Shown here: positions 1 to 8,682 of the stretch, one piece after another | Layout: the number at the start of each line of letters is the position of its first letter | Numbering within the stretch: position 1 is the stretch's first letter | Origin: Oscillospiraceae bacterium | Lineage (GTDB): Bacteria > Bacillota > Clostridia > Oscillospirales > Ruminococcaceae | NCBI GenBank assembly: GCA_009783205.1 | Contig: WRHO01000001.1 | Coordinates: 62,001 to 126,000 of the forward strand | Length of the DNA stretch: 64,000 nucleotides | Direction of reading: 5' to 3' | Program-made: the position numbers and the translations under genes | The notes under the pieces: model-generated | The model's input: the letters and a program-made list of their open reading frames with translations, nothing else | What the model was told of the DNA's origin: nothing | The model's database searches: none

Positions 1-484
1 AGGCGTTACACCACGCACACCCCTGTAAACTGTTACACAGTAATTCGGGGGGGATTCCGACGAGAACCAAAAGAATTTCGATTCCGTCAAAAATTTGAGG
101 ATTCGACGAAACGGTTGCTCCGCTTCTGCTCGTCGGCGTAAGTAACGTAGCTCTTCTCGCAAGCAGTCTCTCTCTTTCGCCGATTGAGGTATCAACAAGC
201 AGAGATGTGTTCATTCCTACTAAATGTACCAAAATCTCGATGAAGTCAAAGATTGCGATTTCGCCGTTACCCATTACGTCTCCGCAACGGTATGCGGGCA
301 TTTCGGCATTGTTCCCCGCCGCATTGCTGAAATCGGTTCCCTTTTCGCTTCCTATAAGGTTCGAAATAACGGGAACATTCGGCAAAATAACCGGGCTGAA
401 CGCCGCCACCGAGATAACCATTGCCGCCGCAAGTATAACGGCAACGACTTTTCGGTTCATAAGTACGCGTTTTATGTGTTTCAT
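1..484 (-). CDS. Secreted protein with dockerin-like repeats, 3' part outside window
   Basis: Reading leftwards from an ATG at 482-484 (Shine-Dalgarno AAAGGAG just upstream), the frame stays open to base 1, so only the first about 161 residues are seen. The start encodes a signal peptide (a KHIKRVLMNRK basic region followed by a hydrophobic stretch). After it come a dockerin-like loop (CGDVMGNGEIAIFDF) and a second, loop-less copy ending in IEILLVLVG. The sequence is nearly identical, at DNA and protein level, to the first about 165 residues of the gene at 605-3076, so the two are tandem paralogues. Export is a confident inference; function is unknown. By analogy the missing part probably carries Cys-rich and Thr/Glu-rich segments. 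Confidence 0.8.
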   Translation of the reverse strand, partial: MKHIKRVLMNRKVVAVILAAAMVISVAAFSPVILPNVPVISNLIGSEKGTDFSNAAGNNAEMPAYRCGDVMGNGEIAIFDFIEILVHLVGMNTSLLVDTSIGERERLLARRATLLTPTSRSGATVSSNPQIFDGIEILLVLVGIPPELLCNSLQGCAWCNA

Positions 485-519
485 GGGCTTTCTCCTTTGA
501 AAATTTATTACATACACCT

Positions 520-549
520 ATTATAACAGTTCCACCCGACGGTTGTCAA
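520..549 (-). promoter_or_regulatory. SigmaA-type promoter of the partial surface-protein gene
   Basis: On the minus strand TTGACA (544-549) and TATAAT (520-525) are separated by 18 bp, about 35 bases before the start codon at 484. The -35 lies between the arms of a perfect inverted repeat. Confidence 0.6.
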
Positions 550-558
550 GTGGAACTG
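527..558. promoter_or_regulatory. 9-bp perfect inverted repeat around a -35 box
   Basis: CAGTTCCAC (527-535) and GTGGAACTG (550-558) are exact reverse complements, with a further GAC/GTC pairing inside. In RNA this would fold as a strong hairpin downstream of the 605-3076 gene, although without a long U-tract. As DNA it brackets the -35 of the next gene. It may be an operator, an attenuator or terminator, or both. Confidence 0.45.
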
Positions 559-604
559 CAAAATATTTTTTATTTTTTTTAAATTGTCATAAAATGGGTG
601 TAAA

Positions 605-3076
605 TTAATGGTAAGTTGTGCAACAAGCGCCCGCCGCTCCGTTAGGAACCTTACACATTCCGCAGGTCTCGCACCAACCGCCTCCGCGCGCTCCGTCAAA
701 GGATTTTGCGCCGCCCGCTTGCAGCGATGATACACAGTCGCTGTGTCGGCCGCAACCCTTACAGACCACTACGCCGAATCTTATAGCCGCACAGGTGATA
801 CACATATCGAAACGGGTGTTGTCGCCGGCGCATACGTTACAGGTAACAACATCATTCGGCGTCTTACAAGCGGTGTCATGTAACGGACCGTCCGAATAGA
901 TACATTTCGCGTTCGATTTTTGGAACGAGCCTAAGCTTTCGGCGTCCTCGCCCCACTTGAATCTGAGCTTTGTTGCACCGTGTCCGCAGCAGAGTCTGCA
1001 CTTTGAACACTCGGTACACCAGTCGTTGCGTATAATTCTCGTTGTTGTATCGTCGTCGCCGGGTTCCGGTTCGTCCTTCTTGAGACAGACGCCGCCGATT
1101 TGACATTTACCGTGGTTACACTGTGCCGACGCGATACAATCGCTTCCGAACCCACAATCAGAACAGTTGACCGTTCCGAAATACCACCAGTCACAGTCGC
1201 GACAGTAGGTACATCTCGGACATACCGTTACGTTGGGGCGGGCGCAACCGGGATAAGCGCAGGTTTTCTTAACCTCGGGGTTATCCGGTTGACCGTCTTG
1301 AATACCCAAGGTTTGGATATCCTTAGGACGCGGTACATGGACCGGACGTTGACCGTTAGCGTCGGGGAAGACACAGACACAGTCGGGATGCTGTCCCTCG
1401 CCTTCAACGTATCCCTTAGTACATGAAAGATTTCCGCACACTACACTTTCACAGTTCGGACAAGGCTCACACTTAACCTCTTCGGTTGTAACCTCTTCGG
1501 TGGTGGTTGCCTCTTCGGTGGTTGTGGTAATCTCCTCTGTGGTTTCCGTTTCCTCGGGGGTTGTTTCTGTTTCTGATTCTGATTCTGTCTCTTCGGGGGT
1601 TGTTGTCTCTTCGGGGGTCGTAGTTTCTTCCTCTGTTGTTGTTATTTCGGGTGTAGTTTCTTCTTCTGTTGTAGTTTCTTCCGGCGTTGTAGTCTCTTCC
1701 GGAGTTGTAGTTTCCTCAAGCGTTGTAGTCGTTTCCTCTGTGGTGGTGGTTGCCGGAGGTGAAGTCTCTATATAAGGAGTATGAGTACAAGCATCTTGAC
1801 AATCGTAAAGTATACAAGTCGGAACTTCTCCCGGGCAAACCCTCAACTCACACTTAGGGCCTTGACAGTCGAGCTTACCACAACTGTTGTTTGCGGGGCG
1901 AGGACATACTACTTCACAAGCGGGTTCACAGCTACGTCTTTGTAACGGACAAGGAATATTATTCGCGCCGTGTTTTTCAACTGGGTGGTCGAGCATACCT
2001 AACTGACAAATACGGAATGGACACCCCTGCCCGTAACAGAATCTGTGAGTCGGCTTATTGAAGCATTGGTCACAGGTACAGTCGCACGCGAACATACAAG
2101 ACCACGGGCCATCGCAAGCGGGCTGCGGGCAGTCCTTGACGCAAGCCGGCTGACACTGATACCTTGTACAATTGGCATTAGGGCCGTCGGGCGCGGGAAC
2201 CTTACATTCTATTGCACAAGCCGGTTCACAGCCCAATTTCTTACAATTCTCGTTTCCGCTTAAACAGTCTTGAACAGGGTCATGGTCACAAGCGTATTTT
2301 CCGCAACTGTTACACAGCGCGCACCACGGAATAAACAAACAGGTACCCTTTGTGTTATCGCCGGGACATTTTTGCTCGGTGGTGGTTTCTTCTGTTGTTG
2401 TCGTTGCCGGTTCGGTTGTCGTTTCCTCAACGGTTGTAGTAGTTTCTTCCTCCGTTGTCGTCGCAGCGACGGTTGTCGTAACAGGAGGTGCCGTAATTGT
2501 GGTAACGGTTGTTACGGGGGGTGCCGTCGGTACCGCACAATCACAGTCGGGGTATTTGTCTACCGCTCCGGGGAACGGAGTACAAATGAGACAGGCGTTA
2601 CACCACGAACACCCCTGCAAGCTGTTACACAACAATTCGGGGGGAATTCCGACGAGAACCAAAAGAATTTCGATTCCGTCAAAAATTTGCGGATTCGACG
2701 AAACGGTTGCTCCGCTTCTGCTCGCCGGTGTAAGTAATGTTGCCCTTCTCGCAAGTAATCTCTCTCTTTCGCCGATTGAGGAATCAACAAGCAGGGATGT
2801 GTTCATTCCTACTAAGTGTACCAAAATCTCGATAAAGTCAAAGATTGCGATTTCGCCGTTACCCATTACGTCTCCGCAACGGTATGCGGGCATTACGGCG
2901 TTGTTGCTCGCCGCGTTACCGAAATCCGGTCTTGAATTACTTATAATGTTCGATACAATCGGAACATTCGGCAAAATCACCGGACTGAATGCCGAAACCG
3001 AGATAACCATTGCCGCCGCAAGTATAACGGCAACAACCCTTCGGTTCATAAGTACGCGCTTTAGTTTTGCTTTCAT
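605..3076 (-). CDS. Large secreted Cys-rich protein with dockerin-like repeats and Thr/Glu linkers
   Basis: An 823-residue protein with a clear signal peptide (about residues 1-40). Two dockerin-like repeats follow at about 64-100 (GDVMGNGEIAIFDFIEIL, close to the type I calcium loop) and 128-146 (PQIFDGIEILLVLVG, loop acidic residues lost). Then come a Thr/Glu/Val linker (about 176-236), a long Cys-rich region with many CxxC, CEPAC and CQPAC motifs, a second Thr/Glu/Pro/Ser linker (about 436-536) and a second Cys-rich region to the end. There is no LPxTG, SLH or C-terminal membrane anchor, so it is probably released or held through the dockerin-like part. SD AAAAGGAG precedes the ATG. It is a tandem paralogue of 1-484. 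Family unknown; a structural, metal-binding or cell-surface role is inference. Confidence 0.8.
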   Translation of the reverse strand: MKAKLKRVLMNRRVVAVILAAAMVISVSAFSPVILPNVPIVSNIISNSRPDFGNAASNNAVMPAYRCGDVMGNGEIAIFDFIEILVHLVGMNTSLLVDSSIGERERLLARRATLLTPASRSGATVSSNPQIFDGIEILLVLVGIPPELLCNSLQGCSWCNACLICTPFPGAVDKYPDCDCAVPTAPPVTTVTTITAPPVTTTVAATTTEEETTTTVEETTTEPATTTTEETTTEQKCPGDNTKGTCLFIPWCALCNSCGKYACDHDPVQDCLSGNENCKKLGCEPACAIECKVPAPDGPNANCTRYQCQPACVKDCPQPACDGPWSCMFACDCTCDQCFNKPTHRFCYGQGCPFRICQLGMLDHPVEKHGANNIPCPLQRRSCEPACEVVCPRPANNSCGKLDCQGPKCELRVCPGEVPTCILYDCQDACTHTPYIETSPPATTTTEETTTTLEETTTPEETTTPEETTTEEETTPEITTTEEETTTPEETTTPEETESESETETTPEETETTEEITTTTEEATTTEEVTTEEVKCEPCPNCESVVCGNLSCTKGYVEGEGQHPDCVCVFPDANGQRPVHVPRPKDIQTLGIQDGQPDNPEVKKTCAYPGCARPNVTVCPRCTYCRDCDWWYFGTVNCSDCGFGSDCIASAQCNHGKCQIGGVCLKKDEPEPGDDDTTTRIIRNDWCTECSKCRLCCGHGATKLRFKWGEDAESLGSFQKSNAKCIYSDGPLHDTACKTPNDVVTCNVCAGDNTRFDMCITCAAIRFGVVVCKGCGRHSDCVSSLQAGGAKSFDGARGGGWCETCGMCKVPNGAAGACCTTYH

Positions 3077-3169
3077 GAGCTTTCTCCTTTTAAGAAATTT
3101 ATTTTAATTTATTTTACACGCATATTTAACGGTTAAGCGATATAACCCCTTAACACCTTATATAAAGCC

Positions 3170-4930
3170 TCATCTGATTTTTATATGAGCCTCGCGCAAC
3201 TGTTGCTCGCTTACCTCGCTCGGTGCTCCGAGCATTACGTCTTGTGCGTTTGAATTAAGCGGGAACGCTATTGTCTCCCGCACATTTTCCTCACCCGAGA
3301 GAAGCATAATCAATCTGTCGACGCCAAATGCCATTCCCGCGTGCGGCGGTGCTCCGAATCGGAACGCCGAATACAACGCGCCGAACTTTTCTTTTACATC
3401 ATCAAGCGAAAAACCGGCAATGTTAAACGCTTTTTCCATAATGTCGGGGTTATGATTCCGCACCGCGCCCGACGCCAATTCTACGCCGTTGAGTACAAAA
3501 TCGTATTGATACGCCAAAATATCGAGCGGATTTTTCTCGTTAAGTGCCGCTAATTCCCCCTGCGGCATTGAGAAAGGGTTATGCCCGAAAGCCGGCTTCC
3601 CGCGTTCATCTTCTTCGAAAAACGGAAAATCGGTAATCCAACAAGCCTTAAAATCCGATTTGTCAATTAGCTCCATGCGCGCGGCAACCTCGGAACGGAT
3701 TTGTCCGGCAAATTTCGCGGCGGCTTTTTCGTCGCCCTCTGCGACAAAATACATTACATCTCCCGCCTTAAGCTCTCCGCGTTCGCGGATTGCGGTACGC
3801 GATTCATCGGTCAAAAACTTGTCAATCGGGCCGAGATACCCGCCGTCTTCGTCAACCTTCACATAGCCCAAGCCCTTCATTCCTATCGCAAGAGCAAACT
3901 CCTCCATGCTTTTAAAGAAGGTCTTAGACTGTCCGCCCATTCCCGGTACGCGCAATGCGCGAACGGTTTTATTTGCGAACGGTTTAAAATCGCTGTCTCT
4001 GAATAAATCGGAAATGTCCGTTATATAAAGAGGATTACGCAAATCGGGTTTATCGGTGCCGTATTTGAGCATAGCCTCTTTATAAGTGATAATCGGATAA
4101 TCGGAAAGCTTTTTTGAAGAAAATTCATCTGTAATTGACGAGATAATATTCTCGCCCACCCGGAAAACATCTTTTTGTTCCGCAAAAGCCATCTCAAAAT
4201 CGAGCTGATAAAATTCGCCGGCGGTGCGGTCTGCGCGCGGGTCTTCATCTCTGAAGCAAGGGGCAATTTGGAAATACTTATCAAACCCCGATACCATTAA
4301 AAGCTGTTTAAAAATCTGAGGAGCCTGCGGAAGTGCAAAAAACCTTCCGTGATGCTTACGACTCGGAATAAGGAAATCTCTTGCGCCTTCGGGTGACGAC
4401 GCCGACAAAATAGGCGTCTGCATTTCGAGGAACCCCATATTGTTCATAATCTCTCTCATTCGAGAAATAACCCTTGAACGTAGGAGTAATGTCTTTTGCA
4501 TTGTCGGATTACGCAAATCGAGAAAACGATATTTTAACCGAACATCTTCCCCCGTTTCCTTTGAAGAGGAAGGCTCAAAGGGAAGCGGTTCATACACCTG
4601 CCCCAATATATCGAGGGTATCGGCGACTATTTCAATTTCGCCGGTACTTATTTTAGGATTATAGGTTTCGAGGTCGCGCCGCGTAATCTTACCGCTTATG
4701 CCGACCGCCGATTCTCTGCGTACATTTTCGAGTAAAGACTCGTTTTGCATAACCACCTGTACCGTGCCGTAATAATCGCGCAAATCTATGAACATTACGC
4801 CGCCGTGGTCGCGTATTGTTTCCACCCACCCGGCAACCGTAACGCTATCGCCGACATGAGACGAATCTAACATCGCCGTTGTATGGGTGCGATATTTGTT
4901 TTCTGTAAAATCGTTATATTTTTTTTGCAT
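3170..4930 (-). CDS. aspS: Aspartyl-tRNA synthetase
   Basis: Cytoplasmic class II synthetase that charges tRNA with aspartate; 586 residues, normal bacterial length. Visible are an N-terminal OB-fold anticodon-binding domain (VTVAGWVETIRDHGGVMFIDLRD split over strands), motif 2 (FRDEDPRADR, about residue 225), the bacterial GAD insertion in the middle and motif 3 (GMAFGVDRLIMLLSG) near the end. It lies 22 bp downstream of gatB in the same orientation. With gatCAB next door, a non-discriminating role (also making Asp-tRNA(Asn) for amidation) is plausible; the GEFYQLDFEM variant after motif 2 agrees with this but does not prove it. No T-box leader is seen. Confidence 0.96.
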   Translation of the reverse strand: MQKKYNDFTENKYRTHTTAMLDSSHVGDSVTVAGWVETIRDHGGVMFIDLRDYYGTVQVVMQNESLLENVRRESAVGISGKITRRDLETYNPKISTGEIEIVADTLDILGQVYEPLPFEPSSSKETGEDVRLKYRFLDLRNPTMQKTLLLRSRVISRMREIMNNMGFLEMQTPILSASSPEGARDFLIPSRKHHGRFFALPQAPQIFKQLLMVSGFDKYFQIAPCFRDEDPRADRTAGEFYQLDFEMAFAEQKDVFRVGENIISSITDEFSSKKLSDYPIITYKEAMLKYGTDKPDLRNPLYITDISDLFRDSDFKPFANKTVRALRVPGMGGQSKTFFKSMEEFALAIGMKGLGYVKVDEDGGYLGPIDKFLTDESRTAIRERGELKAGDVMYFVAEGDEKAAAKFAGQIRSEVAARMELIDKSDFKACWITDFPFFEEDERGKPAFGHNPFSMPQGELAALNEKNPLDILAYQYDFVLNGVELASGAVRNHNPDIMEKAFNIAGFSLDDVKEKFGALYSAFRFGAPPHAGMAFGVDRLIMLLSGEENVRETIAFPLNSNAQDVMLGAPSEVSEQQLREAHIKIR

Positions 4931-4952
4931 CGTTTGTCCTTATTAATAAATA

Positions 4953-6389
4953 TTAAGCCTTCTTAAGCTTTTGTTCGAGCATATTTTTTACGGTTGCGGG
5001 TGCCGCCGAGCCTTTTAATTCTTTATTCGCCTGTCCCATTAAAAAGCCGAAGACCTTTATTTCGCCGTTTTTATATTGCTCAACCGCCGCGGGATTTGCC
5101 GCCATGATTTTATCAATAACCGCTTCAACCGCGCCCGCGTCCTCTTTAATCCACAAATTCTTTTCGTCGCATATTTGAACGGGCGACTTTCCCGATTCGA
5201 GCATATCGCGTAATATATCCTTGCGTATATCCCGATTGACCTTTCCCTCGTCAACAAACCTTTGTAGCTCGGCAAAATCATCCGCCGTGAACGAAAGGCT
5301 CTTCATGTTTGCCTCGCCGAGATTAACCCGCCGCAAAAGTTCTACTATAATAAAGCCGGCGAGCGTTTTCGGGCTGTTATATATTTTAACCGTATCGTCG
5401 TAAAAATCCGATACATTTTTGTCGCCTAAGATAATCGCCGCATCATTGGGTGAAAGTCCGAATTCTGCCGTATAACGCGACATTCTGACCTCGGGTAGCT
5501 CGGGTAACGCCGCTTTAAAGCTCTTCAATTCTTCCTCGGTCAATACAACCGGCGGAATGTCCGGGTCGGGGAAATAACGGTAATCGTGCGCGTTTTCCTT
5601 GTTCCGCATTGGGGTTATTTCGCCGTTAGCGTCGTTAAATCGTAACGTCTGTTGTACAACCGTACCGCCGCTTTCGATTATATCGGTCTGCCGCTCTGTC
5701 TCCGCTTGAATCGCACGTCCGATTGCTTTAATAGAATTGAGATTCTTTATTTCGGTTCGCACGCCTAACTTACCCGCTTGGGTATTTTCGATAGTTGCAA
5801 GAGAGATGTTCACGTCACACCGCAAAGACCCCTGTTCCATTTTGCCGTCGCAAATATCGGCGTATTGTAAAATCTGCCTCAGCTTTTCAACATATGCAAC
5901 AACCTCGTCGGCAGAGTGAAAATCGGGTTCTGTAACAATCTCAATCAAAGGCACACCCGTGCGGTTATAGTCGGCAAAGCTTCTGTTGCCCTCGTGGGTA
6001 AGCTTTCCCGCGTCCTCCTCTAAGTGAATTCGATTAAGACGGATTGTCTTTTTTTCTCCCGAAACATTAATTTCGAGGAAACCGCCCGCGCATACCGGTC
6101 GTTCCATCTGTGACACCTGATACGCCGCCGGTAAATCGGGGTAAAAATAATTCTTACGCTCCCATTTTGTGAAACGGGCAATTTCACAGTTAAAAGAAAA
6201 CCCCGCCCGCACTATTAATTCAAGTGCCTTCTTATTTAATGCGGGCAACGCTCCGGGAAAACCGGAACAGCCGATACAACAATGTTCATTTTCGCCGCCG
6301 CCGAACCTCGCCGAGCAAGAGCAAAATAATTTCGATTCGGTCATCAATTCGGCATGGGTTTCGAGACCGATAGTAGGATACAGCTTCAC
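4953..6389 (-). CDS. gatB: Asp-tRNA(Asn)/Glu-tRNA(Gln) amidotransferase subunit B
   Basis: Binds the mischarged tRNA and the kinase-active site of the GatCAB complex, converting Glu-tRNA(Gln) and Asp-tRNA(Asn) to the amides. The 478 residues start with the family signature IGLETHAEL, followed by a zinc-type Cys cluster (CSCS...CCIGC) and GFPGALPALN. RFTKWERKNYFYPDLPAAYQ split motifs and the C-terminal YqeY-like helical tail (about 330-478) are present. The start is GTG at 6389, directly after the gatA stop (TAA GTG), with a GAAAGGGGGG purine run upstream, so the pair is translationally coupled. Confidence 0.96.
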   Translation of the reverse strand: MKLYPTIGLETHAELMTESKLFCSCSARFGGGENEHCCIGCSGFPGALPALNKKALELIVRAGFSFNCEIARFTKWERKNYFYPDLPAAYQVSQMERPVCAGGFLEINVSGEKKTIRLNRIHLEEDAGKLTHEGNRSFADYNRTGVPLIEIVTEPDFHSADEVVAYVEKLRQILQYADICDGKMEQGSLRCDVNISLATIENTQAGKLGVRTEIKNLNSIKAIGRAIQAETERQTDIIESGGTVVQQTLRFNDANGEITPMRNKENAHDYRYFPDPDIPPVVLTEEELKSFKAALPELPEVRMSRYTAEFGLSPNDAAIILGDKNVSDFYDDTVKIYNSPKTLAGFIIVELLRRVNLGEANMKSLSFTADDFAELQRFVDEGKVNRDIRKDILRDMLESGKSPVQICDEKNLWIKEDAGAVEAVIDKIMAANPAAVEQYKNGEIKVFGFLMGQANKELKGSAAPATVKNMLEQKLKKA

Positions 6390-7775
6390 TTACCTCGCCC
6401 CCCTTTCGATAAAATCGGCAATTTGCAGAATTGTCGCTTCGTCGAACTTTTTCCCGGTAACAGAAAGTCCCGCCGGCATATTCTGTTTGTCGAAATCCCT
6501 CGAAATATTACAAGGAGTCGAAACACACGGCAACCCCGCAAGATTGGCGGGAACCGTATATAAGGTAGAAGAATAAATCTTTACAAAGTCGCTCGGTTCG
6601 TCGAGCGAAAACGCAGTTCTCATAGAGGTGGGGGAAATAATCGCATCTGCTTTGGAAAAAACGTCATTATATTCGCGAATCACCCGTTGCTTCACCGCGA
6701 GGGCTTTTCTGAAATAATCGTTCATATTGTCGCCCGACAAAACGAAATTCCCCAACATAATTCTGCGCTTTACCTCGTCGCCTAAGCCTCGTGTACGACT
6801 GTCGCGCAATTGCTCGTCATAACTCGCCCCCTCGCCCTTAAGTCCGTATTTAACGCCGTCAAATTTTGACAATGCGCTCGCGCCTTCGGCAGAAGCCAAA
6901 ACAAAATAGGCGGGGGCGGCATATTCCAAAACGGGCATTGAAGCTTCGATTATCTCCGCGCCGTGGCTCTTCAAAAATTCGACCTTATCCATAACTGCCG
7001 TTTTGACGTTCGTGTCGACGGAATCCGTGAACAATTCCTTTATAAGTGCGATTTTCACACCTTTTATATCCCGCCCTAATTTTGAGGTAAAATCTTTCCC
7101 CTCACAGAGCGACTCCATTATAACGGCACAATCCTCAGATGTTTTTGCAATCGGGCCAACCGTATCGAACGACCCGGCAAAAGCAACAATCCCGTGACGT
7201 GAAATACTCTCGTATGTCGGCTTTAACCCGACGACTCCGCAATGAGACGCGGGCTGTCTTATCGAACCGCCGGTATCCGTACCGATGCTGTAGGCGCATA
7301 AATCCGCCGCAACCGCCGCCGCACTTCCCCCCGACGAGCCGCCGGGAACGCGCATTACGTCATGTGGGTTGCTCGCGTTACCGAATACAGACGTTCTGTT
7401 AGAGTTGCCCATGGCAAATTCGTCCATATTTGTCTTTCCCGTCAACACATACCCCTGTGCCGCCAAATCGCGGATAACCTTTGCGTCGTAAAAAGGGATA
7501 AAGTCTTCAAGCATTTTTGAACCGGAGGTCGCTTTTATCCCCGCAACACAAATGTTGTCTTTAACGGAACACGGGATTCCCGTTAATGCCGTTGCATTTC
7601 CCGTATCTATTAGCTTTTGAGCAATTTCGGCGTTTTTAAAAGCCGTTTCCTCGGTAACGCTCACATATGCGTTACCCGTATAATGATTAATGCGGTCGAG
7701 ATATTGTTTCGTCAATTCCCGAACGCTTATTTTTTTTTCATCGAGCGATTTTCGCAATTGTATAAGTGATTCCAT
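6390..7775 (-). CDS. gatA: Asp-tRNA(Asn)/Glu-tRNA(Gln) amidotransferase subunit A
   Basis: Amidase-signature glutaminase subunit that releases ammonia from glutamine for GatB. The catalytic Ser-cisSer-Lys triad is recognisable: Lys in SVKDN (about residue 71) and the Gly/Ser-rich stretch GGSSGGSAAAVA (about 148) followed by GTDTGGSIRQPA. With 461 residues it is slightly shorter than the usual 480-490, but it is intact at both ends. It sits between gatC (47 bp upstream) and gatB (abutting). Confidence 0.96.
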   Translation of the reverse strand: MESLIQLRKSLDEKKISVRELTKQYLDRINHYTGNAYVSVTEETAFKNAEIAQKLIDTGNATALTGIPCSVKDNICVAGIKATSGSKMLEDFIPFYDAKVIRDLAAQGYVLTGKTNMDEFAMGNSNRTSVFGNASNPHDVMRVPGGSSGGSAAAVAADLCAYSIGTDTGGSIRQPASHCGVVGLKPTYESISRHGIVAFAGSFDTVGPIAKTSEDCAVIMESLCEGKDFTSKLGRDIKGVKIALIKELFTDSVDTNVKTAVMDKVEFLKSHGAEIIEASMPVLEYAAPAYFVLASAEGASALSKFDGVKYGLKGEGASYDEQLRDSRTRGLGDEVKRRIMLGNFVLSGDNMNDYFRKALAVKQRVIREYNDVFSKADAIISPTSMRTAFSLDEPSDFVKIYSSTLYTVPANLAGLPCVSTPCNISRDFDKQNMPAGLSVTGKKFDEATILQIADFIERGAR

Positions 7776-7822
7776 TTGCTTTATAACGGTTCCTTAGTTT
7801 AAAATTTGAACTCTTCGATTCA

Positions 7823-8101
7823 TTAATCTATAACTCGCGGTATAATATAACAGTTTTTGTCGGAATTTGTATTAGAAAGAAGTTGTTCAACGCTCGCCGT
7901 CGAAATTTCAACATCGTCCCGCAAATCCGAATAAGCGACCCCGTTTTCAAGGGTGTCGTCATAATCCCCGCTAAAGTCTTTCACTTTCCCGACAAAATTA
8001 ATAATGTCGCTAAGCTCTTCCGAAAGCTTATTTTTTTCTGTTTCGGAAAAATCAAACTTAGAAAGCTCTGCCAATTCGTCAAAGATTTTGCTGTCGAGCA
8101 T
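7823..8101 (-). CDS. gatC: Asp-tRNA(Asn)/Glu-tRNA(Gln) amidotransferase subunit C
   Basis: Small chaperone-like belt subunit of GatCAB, first gene of gatC-gatA-gatB-aspS. The ATG at 8101 gives 92 residues beginning MLDSKIFDELAELSKFDF, the normal GatC start; an upstream in-frame ATG at 8131 would put the hairpin leader inside the coding sequence and is rejected. The conserved helices LSEELSDIINFVGKVKDF and the LRDD region match the family. Its Shine-Dalgarno (AGAAAGG) lies within the recurrent hairpin leader at 8102-8140, so translation is probably set by that element. Confidence 0.9.
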   Translation of the reverse strand: MLDSKIFDELAELSKFDFSETEKNKLSEELSDIINFVGKVKDFSGDYDDTLENGVAYSDLRDDVEISTASVEQLLSNTNSDKNCYIIPRVID

Positions 8102-8140
8102 ATTGTATGACCGTCCCTTTCTGAGCCGCAAAAAGCTCTA
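8102..8140 (-). promoter_or_regulatory. Hairpin + Shine-Dalgarno leader element, copy A (gatC)
   Basis: Read on the minus strand: AGAGCTTTTTGCGGCTC (stem GAGC/GCTC around an 8-base loop), then AGAAAGG, then GACGGTCAT, then the gatC ATG. Near-identical sequence precedes argH, the MCP gene and the XRE gene, and a half copy precedes the flippase. Similarity to the argH copy extends further upstream (CTCGATAGCTTGA versus CTCGAGAGCTTGA). Confidence 0.7.
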
Positions 8141-8151
8141 CTACACCATTA

Positions 8152-8655
8152 TCAAGCTATCGAGTTATTAAAAATCTCTGCCGCGACCGCGGGGTCTTCG
8201 CAAATAAATAACGCAATATAATAATCTTTTTCAATTATTATCGAATTATCCAATTTTTGCGCTTGTTCCGGGTTATAACTGCGCCACATATCCGCCTTAG
8301 TATCGACCCATTCTTCAAAAAAAGCTCTTATTCCCGCCAAATGCCTCGAGTCTGCCTCCGTTCTTATAACGGTAATTTCGTCCGAATAAGCGCCGGCGGG
8401 CGAAATATAATAGGATGCGTCCGCAACCCCCTCTGTCGCAATACCGAAATAGTATTGCTCCAAATCCTCAACACCGCGTTCGACCATTTCGGGGAACACC
8501 CCCGCCTCAATTATTGAAGAGGTTATATCGCGCGATAAAACCGATTCAATTTCATCTTTACTGTCGTCGTCCGCCGTCTCAATAGGAGCACAAGCCGCGA
8601 ACAACAATGTCGAAAATAATATTACCGAAAGTAAATATGTCGTCGCTTTTTTCAT
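8152..8655 (-). CDS. DUF4358-type lipoprotein
   Basis: A 167-residue exported lipoprotein when started at the ATG at 8655 (MKKATTYLLSVILF), which puts the lipobox LFAAC at the end of a good signal sequence; the longer frame from 8679 spoils it. The body matches the DUF4358 pattern: an acidic region, YYFGIATEGVADASYYIS, then an amphipathic helix and a terminal strand. The biochemical role of the family is unknown; from memory it often occurs beside SGNH/GDSL hydrolases and O-acyltransferases of envelope modification. Here it follows the SGNH gene by 27 bp, so the two probably act together outside the membrane. Confidence 0.75.
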   Translation of the reverse strand: MKKATTYLLSVILFSTLLFAACAPIETADDDSKDEIESVLSRDITSSIIEAGVFPEMVERGVEDLEQYYFGIATEGVADASYYISPAGAYSDEITVIRTEADSRHLAGIRAFFEEWVDTKADMWRSYNPEQAQKLDNSIIIEKDYYIALFICEDPAVAAEIFNNSIA

Positions 8656-8682
8656 TTTTGTGACAACGCCTTTCCGCAAATA

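Noticed and set aside
2270-3107. Plus-strand open frames over the large Cys-rich protein (for example 2352-3107, 1500-1775)
   Set aside because: Low-complexity Val/Ser or Cys/Arg products that mirror the Thr/Glu and Cys codons of the minus-strand gene; no Shine-Dalgarno or homology.
3077-3169. T-box or other aminoacyl-tRNA-responsive leader near aspS
   Set aside because: No specifier or antiterminator motif is visible upstream of gatC or around aspS.
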